Notes under the pieces: model-generated
Databases searched by the model: none
Seen by the model: the letters and a program-made list of their open reading frames with translations, nothing else
What the model was told of the DNA's origin: nothing
Assembly (NCBI GenBank): GCA_963761005.1
Contig: CAVXFK010000027.1
Span: forward strand, 806,001 to 870,000
Length of the DNA stretch: 64,000 bases
Direction: 5' to 3'
DNA from: DASWJZ01 sp963761005
GTDB taxonomy: Bacteria > Pseudomonadota > Alphaproteobacteria > Rhizobiales > Afifellaceae
Program-made: the position numbers and the translations under genes
Shown here: piece after piece, positions 8,050 to 17,230 of the stretch
Numbering within the stretch: the first letter of the stretch is position 1
Layout of the letters: the number at the start of each line of letters is the position of its first letter

Positions 8050-8550
8050 TCAGGCTTCGCCGTGCGTCTCGAAGAGCACAACCGAAAGCGCGTCTTCCGG
8101 CGTCTTGCCGGCCCAGATCACGAACTGGAACGCCTGGTAATAGCGCTCGCAGGCTTCGACCGCTGCGGCGAGCATGGCTTCCAGTTGGCCGGCGCCGGCC
8201 TCCATCCCTTCGGTCAGGAGCAGCGCGTTGCGGTACATGATGACGCCTTCCGCCTGCCACAGGTCGAAATGGCCGAGCCAGAGCTGCTCGTTGACGAGTG
8301 CCAGTAGCCGCATCACCTCGTTCTTGCGGCGCTCGTTGACCTTGAAGTCGAAGGCACAGGCGAGGTGCAGCGCTTCAAGCGCGCCCATCCAGGACATCGA
8401 AAGGTTGTAGTCGCAGAAGGCGCCGGTGACGGAGATTGTGATCTCGTCGTCGCCCGAGCGGTCGAACGCCCAGTCATGCGACGCAGCGATCTGCTCGATC
8501 AGGTCAACCGGGTTGGCAGCGGCGGGGAGTTCTATGTCGACCAAACTCAT
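8050..8550 (-). CDS. YbjN-domain protein
   Basis: A 166-residue protein with the YbjN fold pattern: an N-terminal strand-rich half (DDEITISVTGAFCDYNLSMSW) and helical half (MRLLALVNEQLWLGHFDLWQ, EGVIMYRNALLLTEGM, AVEACERYYQAFQFVIWAG). YbjN relatives are linked to type III secretion chaperone folds and stress regulation, but no biochemical function is established for this branch. It sits directly upstream of proC. The 239 bp between it and ubiK hold no gene that I can support. Confidence 0.85.
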   Translation of the reverse strand: MSLVDIELPAAANPVDLIEQIAASHDWAFDRSGDDEITISVTGAFCDYNLSMSWMGALEALHLACAFDFKVNERRKNEVMRLLALVNEQLWLGHFDLWQAEGVIMYRNALLLTEGMEAGAGQLEAMLAAAVEACERYYQAFQFVIWAGKTPEDALSVVLFETHGEA

Positions 8551-8789
8551 GGCTCATATCCTCGCGTCGTTACCCAAGGGAAATACGCGCAACTCTGACG
8601 CGACGCCGCCCGCGTGAATCGGGGAGGTCGTCGGGCACCCCAAACCGAACCGCCCGGATCGCCTTCCCTTATGCATTGGAGTGTCGGAGCAGAACCGAAT
8701 CTCTCTTGCCCTCACTATAGGTATGCGAATCCGCTCTGGAAGCGCCGCCAGAGTCGGACATGGCTTTTCCACGGGGAAACAGGCGGCGC

Positions 8790-9122
8790 TCAGTTTTCGC
8801 TTTCCGCAGCGGACTCGCCGGTCCGCTTGCGTGCGCCACGTTTCACCGGCTCGTCCTCGGCCGTTGGAGGACTTTGGTTCAGGTGCGCCTCAAGCGCGGC
8901 GACGCGCTTCTTAAGCGCCTCGTTCTCCTCGCGCGCCTTGACCGCCATCTCGCGCACGGCCTCGAACTCCTCGCGCTGCACGAGTTCCATCTCACCGACG
9001 AAGCGCTCGGCCTGGCTTTTCACCGCCGTCTCCACCTCGCGGCGCACGCCCTGCGCGACGCCGGCCATATCGGTCATCAGCTTGGCGAATTCGTCGAGAA
9101 GCCGGCTTGAGGTCTGGGTCAT
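8790..9122 (-). CDS. ubiK: UbiK-family ubiquinone biosynthesis accessory factor
   Basis: A 110-residue BMFP-type protein. The N-terminal helix (SRLLDEFAKLMTDMAGVAQG) leads to a coiled coil ending EALKKRVAALEAHL, then a charged tail. UbiK is an accessory factor for the aerobic ubiquinone synthesis complex in proteobacteria. It is divergent from lgt with a 197-bp gap, a common neighbourhood in Rhizobiales. The GC-rich gap presumably holds both promoters. Confidence 0.88.
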   Translation of the reverse strand: MTQTSSRLLDEFAKLMTDMAGVAQGVRREVETAVKSQAERFVGEMELVQREEFEAVREMAVKAREENEALKKRVAALEAHLNQSPPTAEDEPVKRGARKRTGESAAESEN

Positions 9123-9319
9123 GTCGCCTCCTCCGGAGCGCCTTTGGTGTTCGGCGTTTGGCCGAAAACCGGGCGAATCAGGGCCGTTGCGCCCTGAACG
9201 CTAACATCAAGACATGGCATATATGCTTCGGTGCCGGCGGCGCAAGCCGGCGGGTTGACCCGGCACCTGGACGGGGCGAAGTTCCGCCGCCTTTTCCCGC
9301 GCTTGCCGTTGAGCCCGCC

Positions 9320-10128
9320 ATGCTCGTCATACCCTACCCGTCGATCAACCCGGTCGCGGTGTCATTCGGGCCGCTCGCGATCCGCTGGTACGGGCTCGCC
9401 TATTTCGCCGGCATCCTGATCGGCTGGTGGTATGCGCGACGGCTTGTCGCGAACGAGCGGCTGTGGGGCGGGTCGGCGCCGATGTCTCTCACCGACATCG
9501 ACGACTTCCTGCTTTGGATCGTCGTCGGCATCGTCGGCGGCGGGCGCATCGGCTACGCGATCTTCTATCAGCCCGGCCACTTTCTCGACGACCCGATCGG
9601 CTTCTTCCGCCTGTGGGAGGGGGGCATGTCGTTTCATGGCGGGCTCGCCGGCACCATCATCGCCATGACGGTCTTTGCGCTTCGGCGGAAGATCGGAATG
9701 CTCTCGCTTTTCGACGTGTGCGCCGCATCGGTGCCGTTTGGGCTCTTCTTCGGACGCATAGCGAACTTCATCAACGGCGAGCTCTGGGGGCGCACGACGG
9801 ATGTCCCCTGGGCGATGGTGTTTCCAAACGGCGGCCGCTGCCGCGCCATCCGAGCCAGCTCTACGAGGCAGGGCTCGAGGGCATTCTTCTCTTCATTGTG
9901 CTCCGCATCCTGACGCACCGATATCTGAGCCTGAAACGGCCCGGGCTGACGGGCGGCGCCTTCATCACCGGCTATGGCCTCGCGCGGATTGCGGTTGAGA
10001 ACGTGCGCGAGCCCGACGCGCAGCTCGGCTTCTTCGCCGGCGGCCTCACCATGGGCATGATACTGTCGATCCCGATGGTGCTGGTCGGGGTGGGCGCGAT
10101 CGTCTTTGCCTTGCGACGGAAAGCGTGA
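9320..10128 (+). CDS. lgt: Prolipoprotein diacylglyceryl transferase, frameshifted
   Basis: Lgt adds diacylglycerol to the lipobox cysteine of prolipoproteins at the inner membrane. The ATG at 9320 (MLVIPYPSINPVAVSFGPLA) starts the usual protein. The frame keeps SFHGGLAGTI and FFGRIANFINGELWGR up to VFPNGG, then breaks near 9832-9836. Adding one G (AACGGCGGCCG to AACGGCGGGCCG) restores FPNGGPLPRHPSQLYEAGLEG and the last two membrane segments, giving 269 residues. As Lgt is normally essential in Gram-negatives, a lost base in the assembly is likelier than a real mutation. It overlaps the next gene by GTGA. Confidence 0.9.
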
Positions 10129-11202
10129 GCGATACGCCGCTCGGCCGGAAGATCCGACTCCTCATCGAAGCGAACGGCCCGATGAGCGTCGCCGACTACA
10201 TGGCGCTTTGTCTTGGCGATCCGGAGCACGGCTACTACGCGACGCGCGATCCGTTCGGCGTCGAAGGCGACTTCATCACTGCGCCCGAGGTGAGCCAGAT
10301 GTTCGGCGAGATCGTCGGCGCGTGGCTCATCCATGTTTGGCGCATGATCGGCGCGCCTGCGCGGATCGCGCTCGTCGAGCTTGGACCGGGGCGCGGGACG
10401 CTGATGGCGGACATCCTGCGCGTGGCGGCAAAGGTTCCTGCGTTTCGCGAAGCGATCCGCGTGCACCTCGTCGAGACGAGCCCGGCGCTCATCGCGCGCC
10501 AGAAAGAGACGCTGGCCGGCGCCGTGCGCGACGTCGTTTGGCACGAACTCGTTCTTTGACGTGCCGCGGCAGCCCTTGCTTCTCATCGCGAACGAGTTCT
10601 TCGACGCGCTTCCGGTGCGGCAGTTCGTGAGCGTTGAAAATACGTGGCGCGAGCGGGTCGTCGGTCTCGATGATTCCGGAAGGCTCGCTTTCGGCATCGG
10701 CGTGGGCGTGCTCGACTCCGGCCTCGCCGCGCAGGAGGGCGAGATCTTCGAGGTGCGACCTGCCGCGGAGGCAATCGTCGCTGAGATCGCCCAACGCATC
10801 GCGCAAGCGAATGGTGCGGCGCTTATCATCGACTACGGCCACGCCAAGACTGCGACGGGCGACACGCTGCAGGCCGTGCGCGGCCACCGCTTCGCCGATC
10901 CGCTTGCCGCGCCCGGCGCTGCCGATCTGACCGCGCACGTCGATTTTGCCGCGCTTGCGCGAAGTGCCGTTGCCGAAGGCGCCGCTGCGCACGGTCCAAT
11001 GCCGCAGGGCGAATTCCTTACTGCGCTCGGTCTTCTTCAGCGCGCCGGGAAACTTAGTGCGAATGCCGATCAGGCTGCGCGCGCTTCTCTCGATGCCACA
11101 ATCGAAAGGCTCGCAGGTGCGGACGCGATGGGGACGCTCTTCAAAGTGTTTGCGCTGACGCGGCCGGGCGTCGCTCCGCCGCCCTTTCCCGCAACACCCT
11201 GA
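10125..11202 (+). CDS. MidA/NDUFAF7-type class I SAM-dependent methyltransferase, frameshifted
   Basis: A GTG start at 10125 overlaps the lgt stop. The first part (SVADYMALCLGDPEHGYYAT, GDFITAPEVSQMFGEI and VELGPGRGTLMADILR for SAM binding) ends at a TGA at 10557-10559. The rest (PLLLIANEFFDALPVRQFV onward) continues in another frame. Removing one A at 10546-10547 turns WHELVL-stop into WHDSFFDVPRQPLLLIANEFF and gives 358 residues, the family's normal size. NDUFAF7, the mitochondrial relative, methylates an arginine of complex I subunit NDUFS2. The bacterial substrate is less certain. Confidence 0.88.
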
Positions 11203-11247
11203 CTTCGCCATTTGACTTCGCGAGCGGCGGCGGCATAGCTCGCGCCG

Positions 11248-12045
11248 ATGCACGGAACCGCGGCAGAAGACTTGAGACCGATCGAAGCGCCGTCGCTCAA
11301 GCTTCCCGGCGTGGCGCATGCTTTCTTCACGCGTGAAGGCGGCGTCTCCACTGGCATCTATCGCGGGCTCAACACCGGCATCGGCTCGAACGATTCGCGC
11401 GAAGCGGTGCTGGAGAACCGCGCCCGCGCCGCGCGCCACATCGGCGCAACTCCTGAGCACCTCGCAACGCCGCATCAGGTGCACAGCATCGAGGCTATCG
11501 TTGTCGACGATGTCTGGGCGCCGGGGAGCGGGCCGAAGGCCGACGCGGTGGTGACGAACCGCCCAGGAATTGCCGTCGGCGCCGGCGCGGCCGATTGCGG
11601 TCCGGTGCTTTTCGCGGACCCCGACGCACGCGTCGTCGCGGCCGCGCATGCCGGCTGGAAGGGTGCGCTCAGCGGCATCCTCGAGTCGGCGATCGCGGCG
11701 ATGGAGCGGCTCGGCGCGAAGCGCGATCAGATCGTCGCCGTGCTTGGGCCGACCATCTCGGCCGGCGCCTATGAGGTCGGTCCGGAATTCTCGGCGCGCT
11801 TCGTCGCTGCTGATGCCAGCAACGAGCGCTTCTTCACGCCTTCATCCCGCGCGGGACACTCGATGTTCGATCTTCCCGCCTATATCGTTGCGCGGCTTCA
11901 AGCGGCCGGGATCGGCAAGGTCGGCAACCTCGGTCTTTGCACCTATGCCGACGAGGTGCGCTTCTACTCCTATCGCCGCGCCACGCATCGCGGCGAGCCC
12001 GATTACGGGCGGCTCCTCTCCGCAATCACGCTTCGCGGGGATTGA
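11248..12045 (+). CDS. pgeF: Peptidoglycan editing factor PgeF (laccase-domain)
   Basis: A 265-residue CNF1/YfiH-type protein. It shows the catalytic Cys-His pattern: HAFFTREGGVSTG, TPHQVHSIEA, GAADCGPVLFAD, VVAAAHAGWKGALSGILE, LGPTISAGAYEVG and CTYADEVRFYSYRR. PgeF proofreads peptidoglycan stem peptides by removing Ser misincorporated in place of L-Ala by MurC, and some members have purine nucleoside activity. It lies 45 bp after the methyltransferase gene and 1 bp before the M24 gene, suggesting an lgt-midA-pgeF-M24 operon. Confidence 0.93.
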   Translation: MHGTAAEDLRPIEAPSLKLPGVAHAFFTREGGVSTGIYRGLNTGIGSNDSREAVLENRARAARHIGATPEHLATPHQVHSIEAIVVDDVWAPGSGPKADAVVTNRPGIAVGAGAADCGPVLFADPDARVVAAAHAGWKGALSGILESAIAAMERLGAKRDQIVAVLGPTISAGAYEVGPEFSARFVAADASNERFFTPSSRAGHSMFDLPAYIVARLQAAGIGKVGNLGLCTYADEVRFYSYRRATHRGEPDYGRLLSAITLRGD

Positions 12046-12046
12046 C

Positions 12047-13198
12047 GTGGCGCTGCATTTCGAAGCCGCCGAGTTCGAGGCGCGACGAACGCGCGTCATC
12101 GAAGAGATGGCGCGTCGCAGGATCGAGGCGCTCCTGATGTTCGCGCCGGAGAGCCACTACTGGCTGACCGGCTACGACACCTTCGGCTATTGCTTTTTCC
12201 AGTGCCTCGTTTTCACGCGCGACGGCGCCTTCACGCTTCTCACCCGCTCCGCCGATCTTCGCCAGGCGCGCCACACTTCGCTGATCGAGAATGTCGTTGT
12301 CTGGGCCGACGAGGTGGGCGCGGGACCGGCCATCCAGCTCCGCGACCTTCTGAACGACCTCGGGCTGCTCGGCAAACGGATTGGCGTCGAGTACGACACG
12401 CACGGGCTCACCGCCGCGAACGGCCGCGCCGTCGACGAGGCGCTTCGGAGTTTCGGCACGATCGAAGATGCCTCCGATCTCGTACCGGCGCTTCGTGTGG
12501 TTAAGAGCGAAGCGGAACTCGTCTATGTCCGCCGCGCGGCAGCACTTGCCGACGACGCTCTCGATGCCGCGCTTCAACTGATCGGACCAGGCGCCGATGA
12601 GGGCGACATCCTTGCCGCGATGCAGGCGGCCGTCTTCAAGGGCGGCGGCGACTATCCGGCGAACCCCTTCATCGTCGGCTCGGGAGAGGACGCGCTTCTT
12701 TGCCGCATCAAGAGCGGGCGGCGGAAGCTCGATGCGAACGACCAGCTCACGCTCGAGTTCGCTGGAACCTACCGGCTCTACCATGCGGCCATGATGCGCA
12801 CGGTGATCGTCGGGCGCCCGAGCCCGCGCCATCTTGAGCTTTTTACCGCCTGCGCCGAAGCGCTTTCCGCCTGCGAGGAGACGATGCGGCCGGGCCGCAG
12901 CTTCGGCGAAGTGTTCGACGCGCATGCCGCGGTGATGGAGGCGCGCGGTATGACCCGCCACCGCCTGAATGCCTGCGGCTATTCGCTCGGTGCCCGCTAC
13001 GCGCCGTCCTGGATGGATTGGCCGATGTTCTATCGCGGCAACCCGGCGGTCGTTCAGCCCGGCATGGTGCTCTTCGCGCACATGATCCTGATGGATTCCG
13101 AAGCCGGGGCCGCCATGTGCCTCGGCCGCACCTATCTCACGACCGAAGCCGCGCCGGAGCCGCTGTCGCGCCACGGCACGGAGATGCTCGCGCGTTAG
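12047..13198 (+). CDS. Creatinase/ectoine-hydrolase-like M24 pita-bread hydrolase, metal ligands replaced
   Basis: A 383-residue protein from a GTG start one base after the pgeF stop. An N-terminal creatinase-type domain (ARRRIEALLMFAPESHYWLT) precedes an M24 domain (VKSEAELVYVRRAAALADDA onward). The five metal ligands of Xaa-Pro aminopeptidases are not conserved. LEFAGTYRLYHAAMMRT has Glu and Ala where DxG...DITRT has two Asp, GYSLG replaces GHGIG, and AHMIL and MCLGRT replace the two Glu sites. It therefore resembles the metal-independent creatinase group. The substrate is unknown, and peptidase annotation should be treated with care. Confidence 0.8.
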   Translation: MALHFEAAEFEARRTRVIEEMARRRIEALLMFAPESHYWLTGYDTFGYCFFQCLVFTRDGAFTLLTRSADLRQARHTSLIENVVVWADEVGAGPAIQLRDLLNDLGLLGKRIGVEYDTHGLTAANGRAVDEALRSFGTIEDASDLVPALRVVKSEAELVYVRRAAALADDALDAALQLIGPGADEGDILAAMQAAVFKGGGDYPANPFIVGSGEDALLCRIKSGRRKLDANDQLTLEFAGTYRLYHAAMMRTVIVGRPSPRHLELFTACAEALSACEETMRPGRSFGEVFDAHAAVMEARGMTRHRLNACGYSLGARYAPSWMDWPMFYRGNPAVVQPGMVLFAHMILMDSEAGAAMCLGRTYLTTEAAPEPLSRHGTEMLAR

Positions 13199-13340
13199 CG
13201 AAAAAGGCTAAGCCGCTGTTGAGGATTGCCGCCCCGCCCGGTTGTGAAGCTTTTGTGCCGTTGCTAAAAGGCCCCGCACCCCCAGCTTTCCGGGGCGTTG
13301 CGCGGGGGCCGGCAGAGCGCCCCGGGGATCGCCGCAAGAC

Positions 13341-14273
13341 ATGAAAATCGTCGCCGGGAACTCCAACGAGACCCTCGCCCGGGCGATCGCCCACTATCTC
13401 AACATCGACCTCGCGCAAGCCGCAGTCCGCCGCTTCGCCGACCAGGAGATATTCGTCGAAATCCAGGAGAACGTGCGCGGCGAGGACGTTTTCGTCGTGC
13501 AGTCGACGAGCTTCCCGGCGAACGACAACGTCATGGAACTCCTGATCATCACCGACGCGCTCCGCCGCGCATCGGCGCGCCGGATCACGGCGGTCATTCC
13601 TTACTACGGCTACGCCAGGCAGGACCGGAAGTCGCTCTCCCGCACGCCGATCTCCGCCAAGCTCGTCGCCAACATGATCACCAAGGCCGGCGCCGACCGG
13701 GTGCTGACAGTCGATCTGCATGCCGGGCAGATTCAGGGCTTCTTCGACATCCCGACCGACAACATCTTCGCCGCACCGGTCTTCACCCGCGACATCGCCG
13801 AGCGCTACGACCCTAACCATCTCATGGTGGTCTCGCCCGACGTCGGCGGTGTGGTGCGCGCGCGGATCGTCGCCAAGCGCATCGACGCGCCGCTTGCGAT
13901 CGTCGACAAGCGCCGCGAGCGGCCGGGCGAGTCGGAGGTGATGAATATCATCGGCGACGTGGAAGGGCGCGCGTGCCTGCTCGTCGACGACATCGTCGAT
14001 TCCGGCGGCACGCTCTGCAACGCAGCCGAGGAGCTGCTTAACCAGGGCGCCACCTCGGTCGCCGCCTACATCACGCACGGCGTGCTTTCGGGCGGTGCGG
14101 TCGCCCGCATCACCTCCTCGAAGCTGACCGAGCTCGTCATCACGGATTCGATCGAGCCGACAAGCGCCGTCCTTTCCGCCCGGAACATCCGCATCGTTTC
14201 GATCGCGACGCTGCTAGGCGAGGCGGTAAGCCGCACGGCGCTGGAAAAATCCGTGTCGAGCCTGTTCGACTGA
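13341..14273 (+). CDS. prs: Ribose-phosphate pyrophosphokinase
   Basis: A 310-residue PRPP synthase that makes PRPP from ribose 5-phosphate and ATP for nucleotide, His and Trp synthesis. Visible are FADQEIFVEIQENVRGEDVF (start region), the flexible catalytic region RQDRKSLSRTPISAKLVA, VLTVDLHAGQIQGFF, the KRRERPGE loop and the PRPP loop LLVDDIVDSGGTL. The RQDRKSLSR variant differs from the common RQDRKPGPR wording. It is preceded by 142 bp without a gene and followed by about 100 bp before rnd. Confidence 0.96.
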   Translation: MKIVAGNSNETLARAIAHYLNIDLAQAAVRRFADQEIFVEIQENVRGEDVFVVQSTSFPANDNVMELLIITDALRRASARRITAVIPYYGYARQDRKSLSRTPISAKLVANMITKAGADRVLTVDLHAGQIQGFFDIPTDNIFAAPVFTRDIAERYDPNHLMVVSPDVGGVVRARIVAKRIDAPLAIVDKRRERPGESEVMNIIGDVEGRACLLVDDIVDSGGTLCNAAEELLNQGATSVAAYITHGVLSGGAVARITSSKLTELVITDSIEPTSAVLSARNIRIVSIATLLGEAVSRTALEKSVSSLFD

Positions 14274-14371
14274 CGAGTATAGCGGTGGGTTGCCGCCGTG
14301 CTTCTCTTGCGAAGCCTTGGCGTGCCTGTTAGATCAACGCGAAGCGATAGAAAACCGATTTAGAATCAAAG

Positions 14372-15007
14372 GTGTATCGAGGAGCTCCGCTGTCCAACAT
14401 CCGCGTGCATGAAGGCGACCTGCGCGACCTTTCCGCTTACAGCGGCGCGGTCGCGGTCGATACCGAGGCGATGGGGCTGAAGCCCGGCCGCGATCGCCTT
14501 TGCGTCGTGCAGCTTTCGCCGGGTGACGGCAGCGTCGACGTTGTCCATATCGCTAACGGCCAGACGAGCGCGCCCAATCTCGGCCTGCTCCTCAGCGATC
14601 CTGAGATACTCAAGATTTTCCACTTCGCCCGCTTCGACGTGGCGATGCTCAAGCAATCGCTTGGTATCTCGGTGGCGCCGATCTGGTGCACCAAGATCGC
14701 CTCGCGGCTGGTCCGCACCTACACCGACCGGCATGGGCTCAAGGAGCTCACGCGCGAAATCCTCGGATTGGAGATTTCCAAGCAGCAGCAGTCGTCCGAC
14801 TGGGGCGCGGAAGCGCTGACGAGCGCGCAGCTCGACTATGCGGCCTCCGACGTGCTGCATCTTCACGCGATCAAGGCGGCGCTCGAGGCGCGCCTCACAC
14901 GCGAAGGGCGGCTCGATCTTGCCGAATCCTGCTTCCGTTTCGTGCCGGTCCGGGCCGAGCTCGACCTTCTCGGATGGGAGAGCGAGGATATTTTCGCCCA
15001 TTCCTGA
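14372..15007 (+). CDS. rnd: Ribonuclease D-type 3'-5' exonuclease
   Basis: A 211-residue DEDDy exonuclease without HRDC domains, the short alphaproteobacterial form. Exo I is AVDTEAMGL, Exo II is HFARFDVAML, and Exo III is YAASDVLHLHAIK with the Tyr. It probably trims tRNA 3' ends. The start is uncertain. GTG 14372 is the first standard start and is used here. However, the best Shine-Dalgarno (GAGGAG, 14379-14384) would serve a CTG at 14390 (L/M-SNIRVHEGDL), which fits family N-termini better. Confidence 0.88.
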   Translation: MYRGAPLSNIRVHEGDLRDLSAYSGAVAVDTEAMGLKPGRDRLCVVQLSPGDGSVDVVHIANGQTSAPNLGLLLSDPEILKIFHFARFDVAMLKQSLGISVAPIWCTKIASRLVRTYTDRHGLKELTREILGLEISKQQQSSDWGAEALTSAQLDYAASDVLHLHAIKAALEARLTREGRLDLAESCFRFVPVRAELDLLGWESEDIFAHS

Positions 15008-15079
15008 CCCGGCGCCTGGCGCCGCCGGGCTTGCGGGCGCCCGCAAATCACCACACTCTCGCGCCCAAACCGCTTTGGC

Positions 15080-15772
15080 ATGACGGATTTGAACATGGCC
15101 CTTTCGGCGTCCTGGCAGGCGGCCGCCGCCGATCGCGGCGCGCGGGCGAGGGTCTTTGCGGCAGTCAGGCGGCACAGCCGCCAGGTGCGCGTCCTGCGCG
15201 TTGTGCTGCCGCTTCTGGGCGTTGGGGCGGTCGTCGGCTTCTTCGTGATCGCCCGGCTCGCTTTCCCGGCTGCGCTCAATCTCGACGCGGCACGCCTGAG
15301 CGTCACCCGCAACTCCATCATCATGGACCACCCGCATCTGACCGGCTTCGACAGTCGTCACCATGAATATTCGATCGTCGCGAGCCGCGCCATTCAACCG
15401 CTGAACAATCCAGGCCAGGTGCGCCTGGAGGATATTCAGGCGAAGATCGAGTCGGCGGACGGAACGACGACGATCACCGCCGAAGCCGGCGACTACGACC
15501 ACAACAAGCGGCTGATCCGGTTGCTCGGCGCGATCGCGGCCGATACGTCGAGCGGTTACACGCTGCATCTGACAGACGCGGACGTCGACCTCGCGGGCGG
15601 CACGCTCGTTACAGAGAATCCAGTCAAGATCGGCTATGGCGACAGCACCGTGACGGGGAAGCGCTTCTCCGCCAGCGACGGCGGCAAGGTGATCGTGGTC
15701 GAGGGCGACGTGCACACCTTGCTGATGCCGCCGAAGCGCGCGCCCGCTGCGGCCGCGACCCAAACGGAATAG
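15080..15772 (+). CDS. lptC: LPS export protein LptC
   Basis: A 230-residue bitopic inner-membrane protein with one membrane span near residues 39-62 (VLRVVLPLLGVGAVVGFFVI). A periplasmic beta-jellyroll domain follows (ITAEAGDYDHNKRLIRLLG, VTGKRFSASDGGKVIVVEGD). LptC passes lipopolysaccharide from the LptBFG transporter to LptA. It begins the lptC-lptA-lptB-rpoN block, with lptA starting 9 bp downstream. Its low conservation is normal for the family. Confidence 0.9.
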   Translation: MTDLNMALSASWQAAAADRGARARVFAAVRRHSRQVRVLRVVLPLLGVGAVVGFFVIARLAFPAALNLDAARLSVTRNSIIMDHPHLTGFDSRHHEYSIVASRAIQPLNNPGQVRLEDIQAKIESADGTTTITAEAGDYDHNKRLIRLLGAIAADTSSGYTLHLTDADVDLAGGTLVTENPVKIGYGDSTVTGKRFSASDGGKVIVVEGDVHTLLMPPKRAPAAAATQTE

Positions 15773-15781
15773 GGCGGCGCG

Positions 15782-16336
15782 ATGCGGATCTGGATCAGGC
15801 TCACGGTTGCGCTCGTGTGTGCGCTGGCAGTGCGCGCTGCCGGAGCGCAGGATTTCGGTGCTGCCTTCTCGGGTTTCAACAGCGGCTCCGACAAGCCGAT
15901 TCAGATCGAAGCCGACCGGCTCGAAGTGCACGACCCGGAGAAGCTTGCCATCTATAGCGGCCACGTGCGCGTGCTGCAGGGCGAGACGCTGCTTCAGACG
16001 CCGGTGCTTCGCGTGTTCTACAAGAGCGAAGCGACGACTGACAAAGGCGCGGCCACGAGCAACGCAGTCGCGGGCTCGAAGGTGTCGCGGATCGAGGCCG
16101 GGCCGGGCGTGACCGTGCGCTCCGGCGACCAGGTGGCAAGCGCCGACCGGGCCGTCTTCAACATGGCGCAGGACCTTGTCACGATGACAGGAAACGTGCT
16201 GCTCACGCAAGGCAATGACGTTGTTCGCGGCGAGCGCCTCATCGTGAACCTGACGACCAAGGAGGGGCGCATCGAGGGCGGCCGCGTGCAGACCCTGATC
16301 ACGCCGTCGAGCGGGGCAGGGGGCGCAAAGAAATGA
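15782..16336 (+). CDS. lptA: LPS export periplasmic protein LptA
   Basis: A 184-residue protein with a signal peptide (about residues 1-22, cleavage after AGA) and OstA-like strands: PIQIEADRLEVHDPEKLAIY, SGHVRVLQGETLL, VASADRAVFNMAQDLVTMTG and NDVVRGERLIVNLTT. LptA forms the periplasmic bridge that carries LPS from LptC to the outer-membrane LptDE. Some 25 bp separate it from lptB. Confidence 0.92.
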   Translation: MRIWIRLTVALVCALAVRAAGAQDFGAAFSGFNSGSDKPIQIEADRLEVHDPEKLAIYSGHVRVLQGETLLQTPVLRVFYKSEATTDKGAATSNAVAGSKVSRIEAGPGVTVRSGDQVASADRAVFNMAQDLVTMTGNVLLTQGNDVVRGERLIVNLTTKEGRIEGGRVQTLITPSSGAGGAKK

Positions 16337-16361
16337 CGGCGCCTTCGCAAAGGATCGCGGC

Positions 16362-17138
16362 TTGAACAAGCACGAGGCAGACGCTCTCCAGGAACCGCAG
16401 GCGGTCAATCCAGGCGAGGGTTGGCTCGTCGCGCGCGGGCTCAGGCGCTCGTTCAAGGGGCGCCTCGTGGTCGAAGACGTGTCGCTCGCGCTTCGGCGCG
16501 GCGAGGTGGTCGGCCTGCTCGGCCCGAACGGCGCCGGCAAGACCACCGTCTTCTACATGATCACCGGGCTGATCCGCGCCGACGGCGGTCGCATCGAGCT
16601 CGACGGCTTCGACATCACGCATCTGCCGATGTACCAGCGCGCCCGTCTCGGCATCGGATATCTGCCGCAGGAGGCCTCGATCTTCCGTGGCCTGTCGGTG
16701 GAGGACAACATCCGCGCCGTGCTTGAGATCGTGGAGCCCGACCGCGCCACCAGGGAAGCGGATCTCGACGCGCTGCTGCAAGAATTCCACATCCTGCATC
16801 TTCGCAAGGCGCCGTCGATCTCGCTTTCCGGCGGCGAGCGGCGGCGCTGCGAGATCGCCCGCGCGCTCGCCTCGCGTCCGCTCTTCATGCTCCTCGACGA
16901 GCCCCTCGCGGGCATCGATCCGATCGCCGTTGCCGACATCCAGGGGCTCGTCCGTCATCTGAAGCGGCGCGGCATCGGTGTGCTCATCACCGACCACAAC
17001 GTGCGCGAAACGCTCGGGCTGATCGACCGCGCCTATATCCTCCACGCGGGCCGCGTGATGAGCGAAGGAACGCCGGCAGAGATCGTCGACGACCCCGACG
17101 TGCGGCGCGTTTATCTTGGCGAGCGCTTCAGGCTTTGA
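16362..17138 (+). CDS. lptB: LPS export ABC transporter ATPase LptB
   Basis: A 258-residue ABC ATPase starting at TTG 16362. Walker A is GPNGAGKTTVFYMITGL, the Q-loop is YLPQEASIFRGLSVEDN, the signature is LSGGERRRCEIARALA, Walker B is LFMLLDEPLAGIDP and the switch His is in LITDHNVRE. It powers LPS extraction with LptFG (not in this window). The N-terminal 20 residues before WLVARGLRRSFKG are not part of the conserved domain, so the true start could be a little later. Confidence 0.95.
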   Translation: MNKHEADALQEPQAVNPGEGWLVARGLRRSFKGRLVVEDVSLALRRGEVVGLLGPNGAGKTTVFYMITGLIRADGGRIELDGFDITHLPMYQRARLGIGYLPQEASIFRGLSVEDNIRAVLEIVEPDRATREADLDALLQEFHILHLRKAPSISLSGGERRRCEIARALASRPLFMLLDEPLAGIDPIAVADIQGLVRHLKRRGIGVLITDHNVRETLGLIDRAYILHAGRVMSEGTPAEIVDDPDVRRVYLGERFRL

Positions 17139-17230
17139 CTCCTGCGTGGAGCGCGCTAAGTTTGCAGTGCAATATGACGGGTTCGTGAAGGGGCCGGGGA
17201 AGCCTGGAGCCTGTCGGGCGGGGCAGCGTC

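Noticed and set aside
8551..8789. Possible small gene between ybjN-like and ubiK
   Set aside because: Short frames on both strands have no ribosome site, no conserved-looking sequence and biased composition. I treat the gap as non-coding.
14366..16546. 726-codon open frame on the minus strand
   Set aside because: It lies wholly antisense to rnd, lptC, lptA and lptB, which are all recognisable. Its composition (Arg, Asp, His, Pro-rich) is typical of a GC-rich shadow frame.
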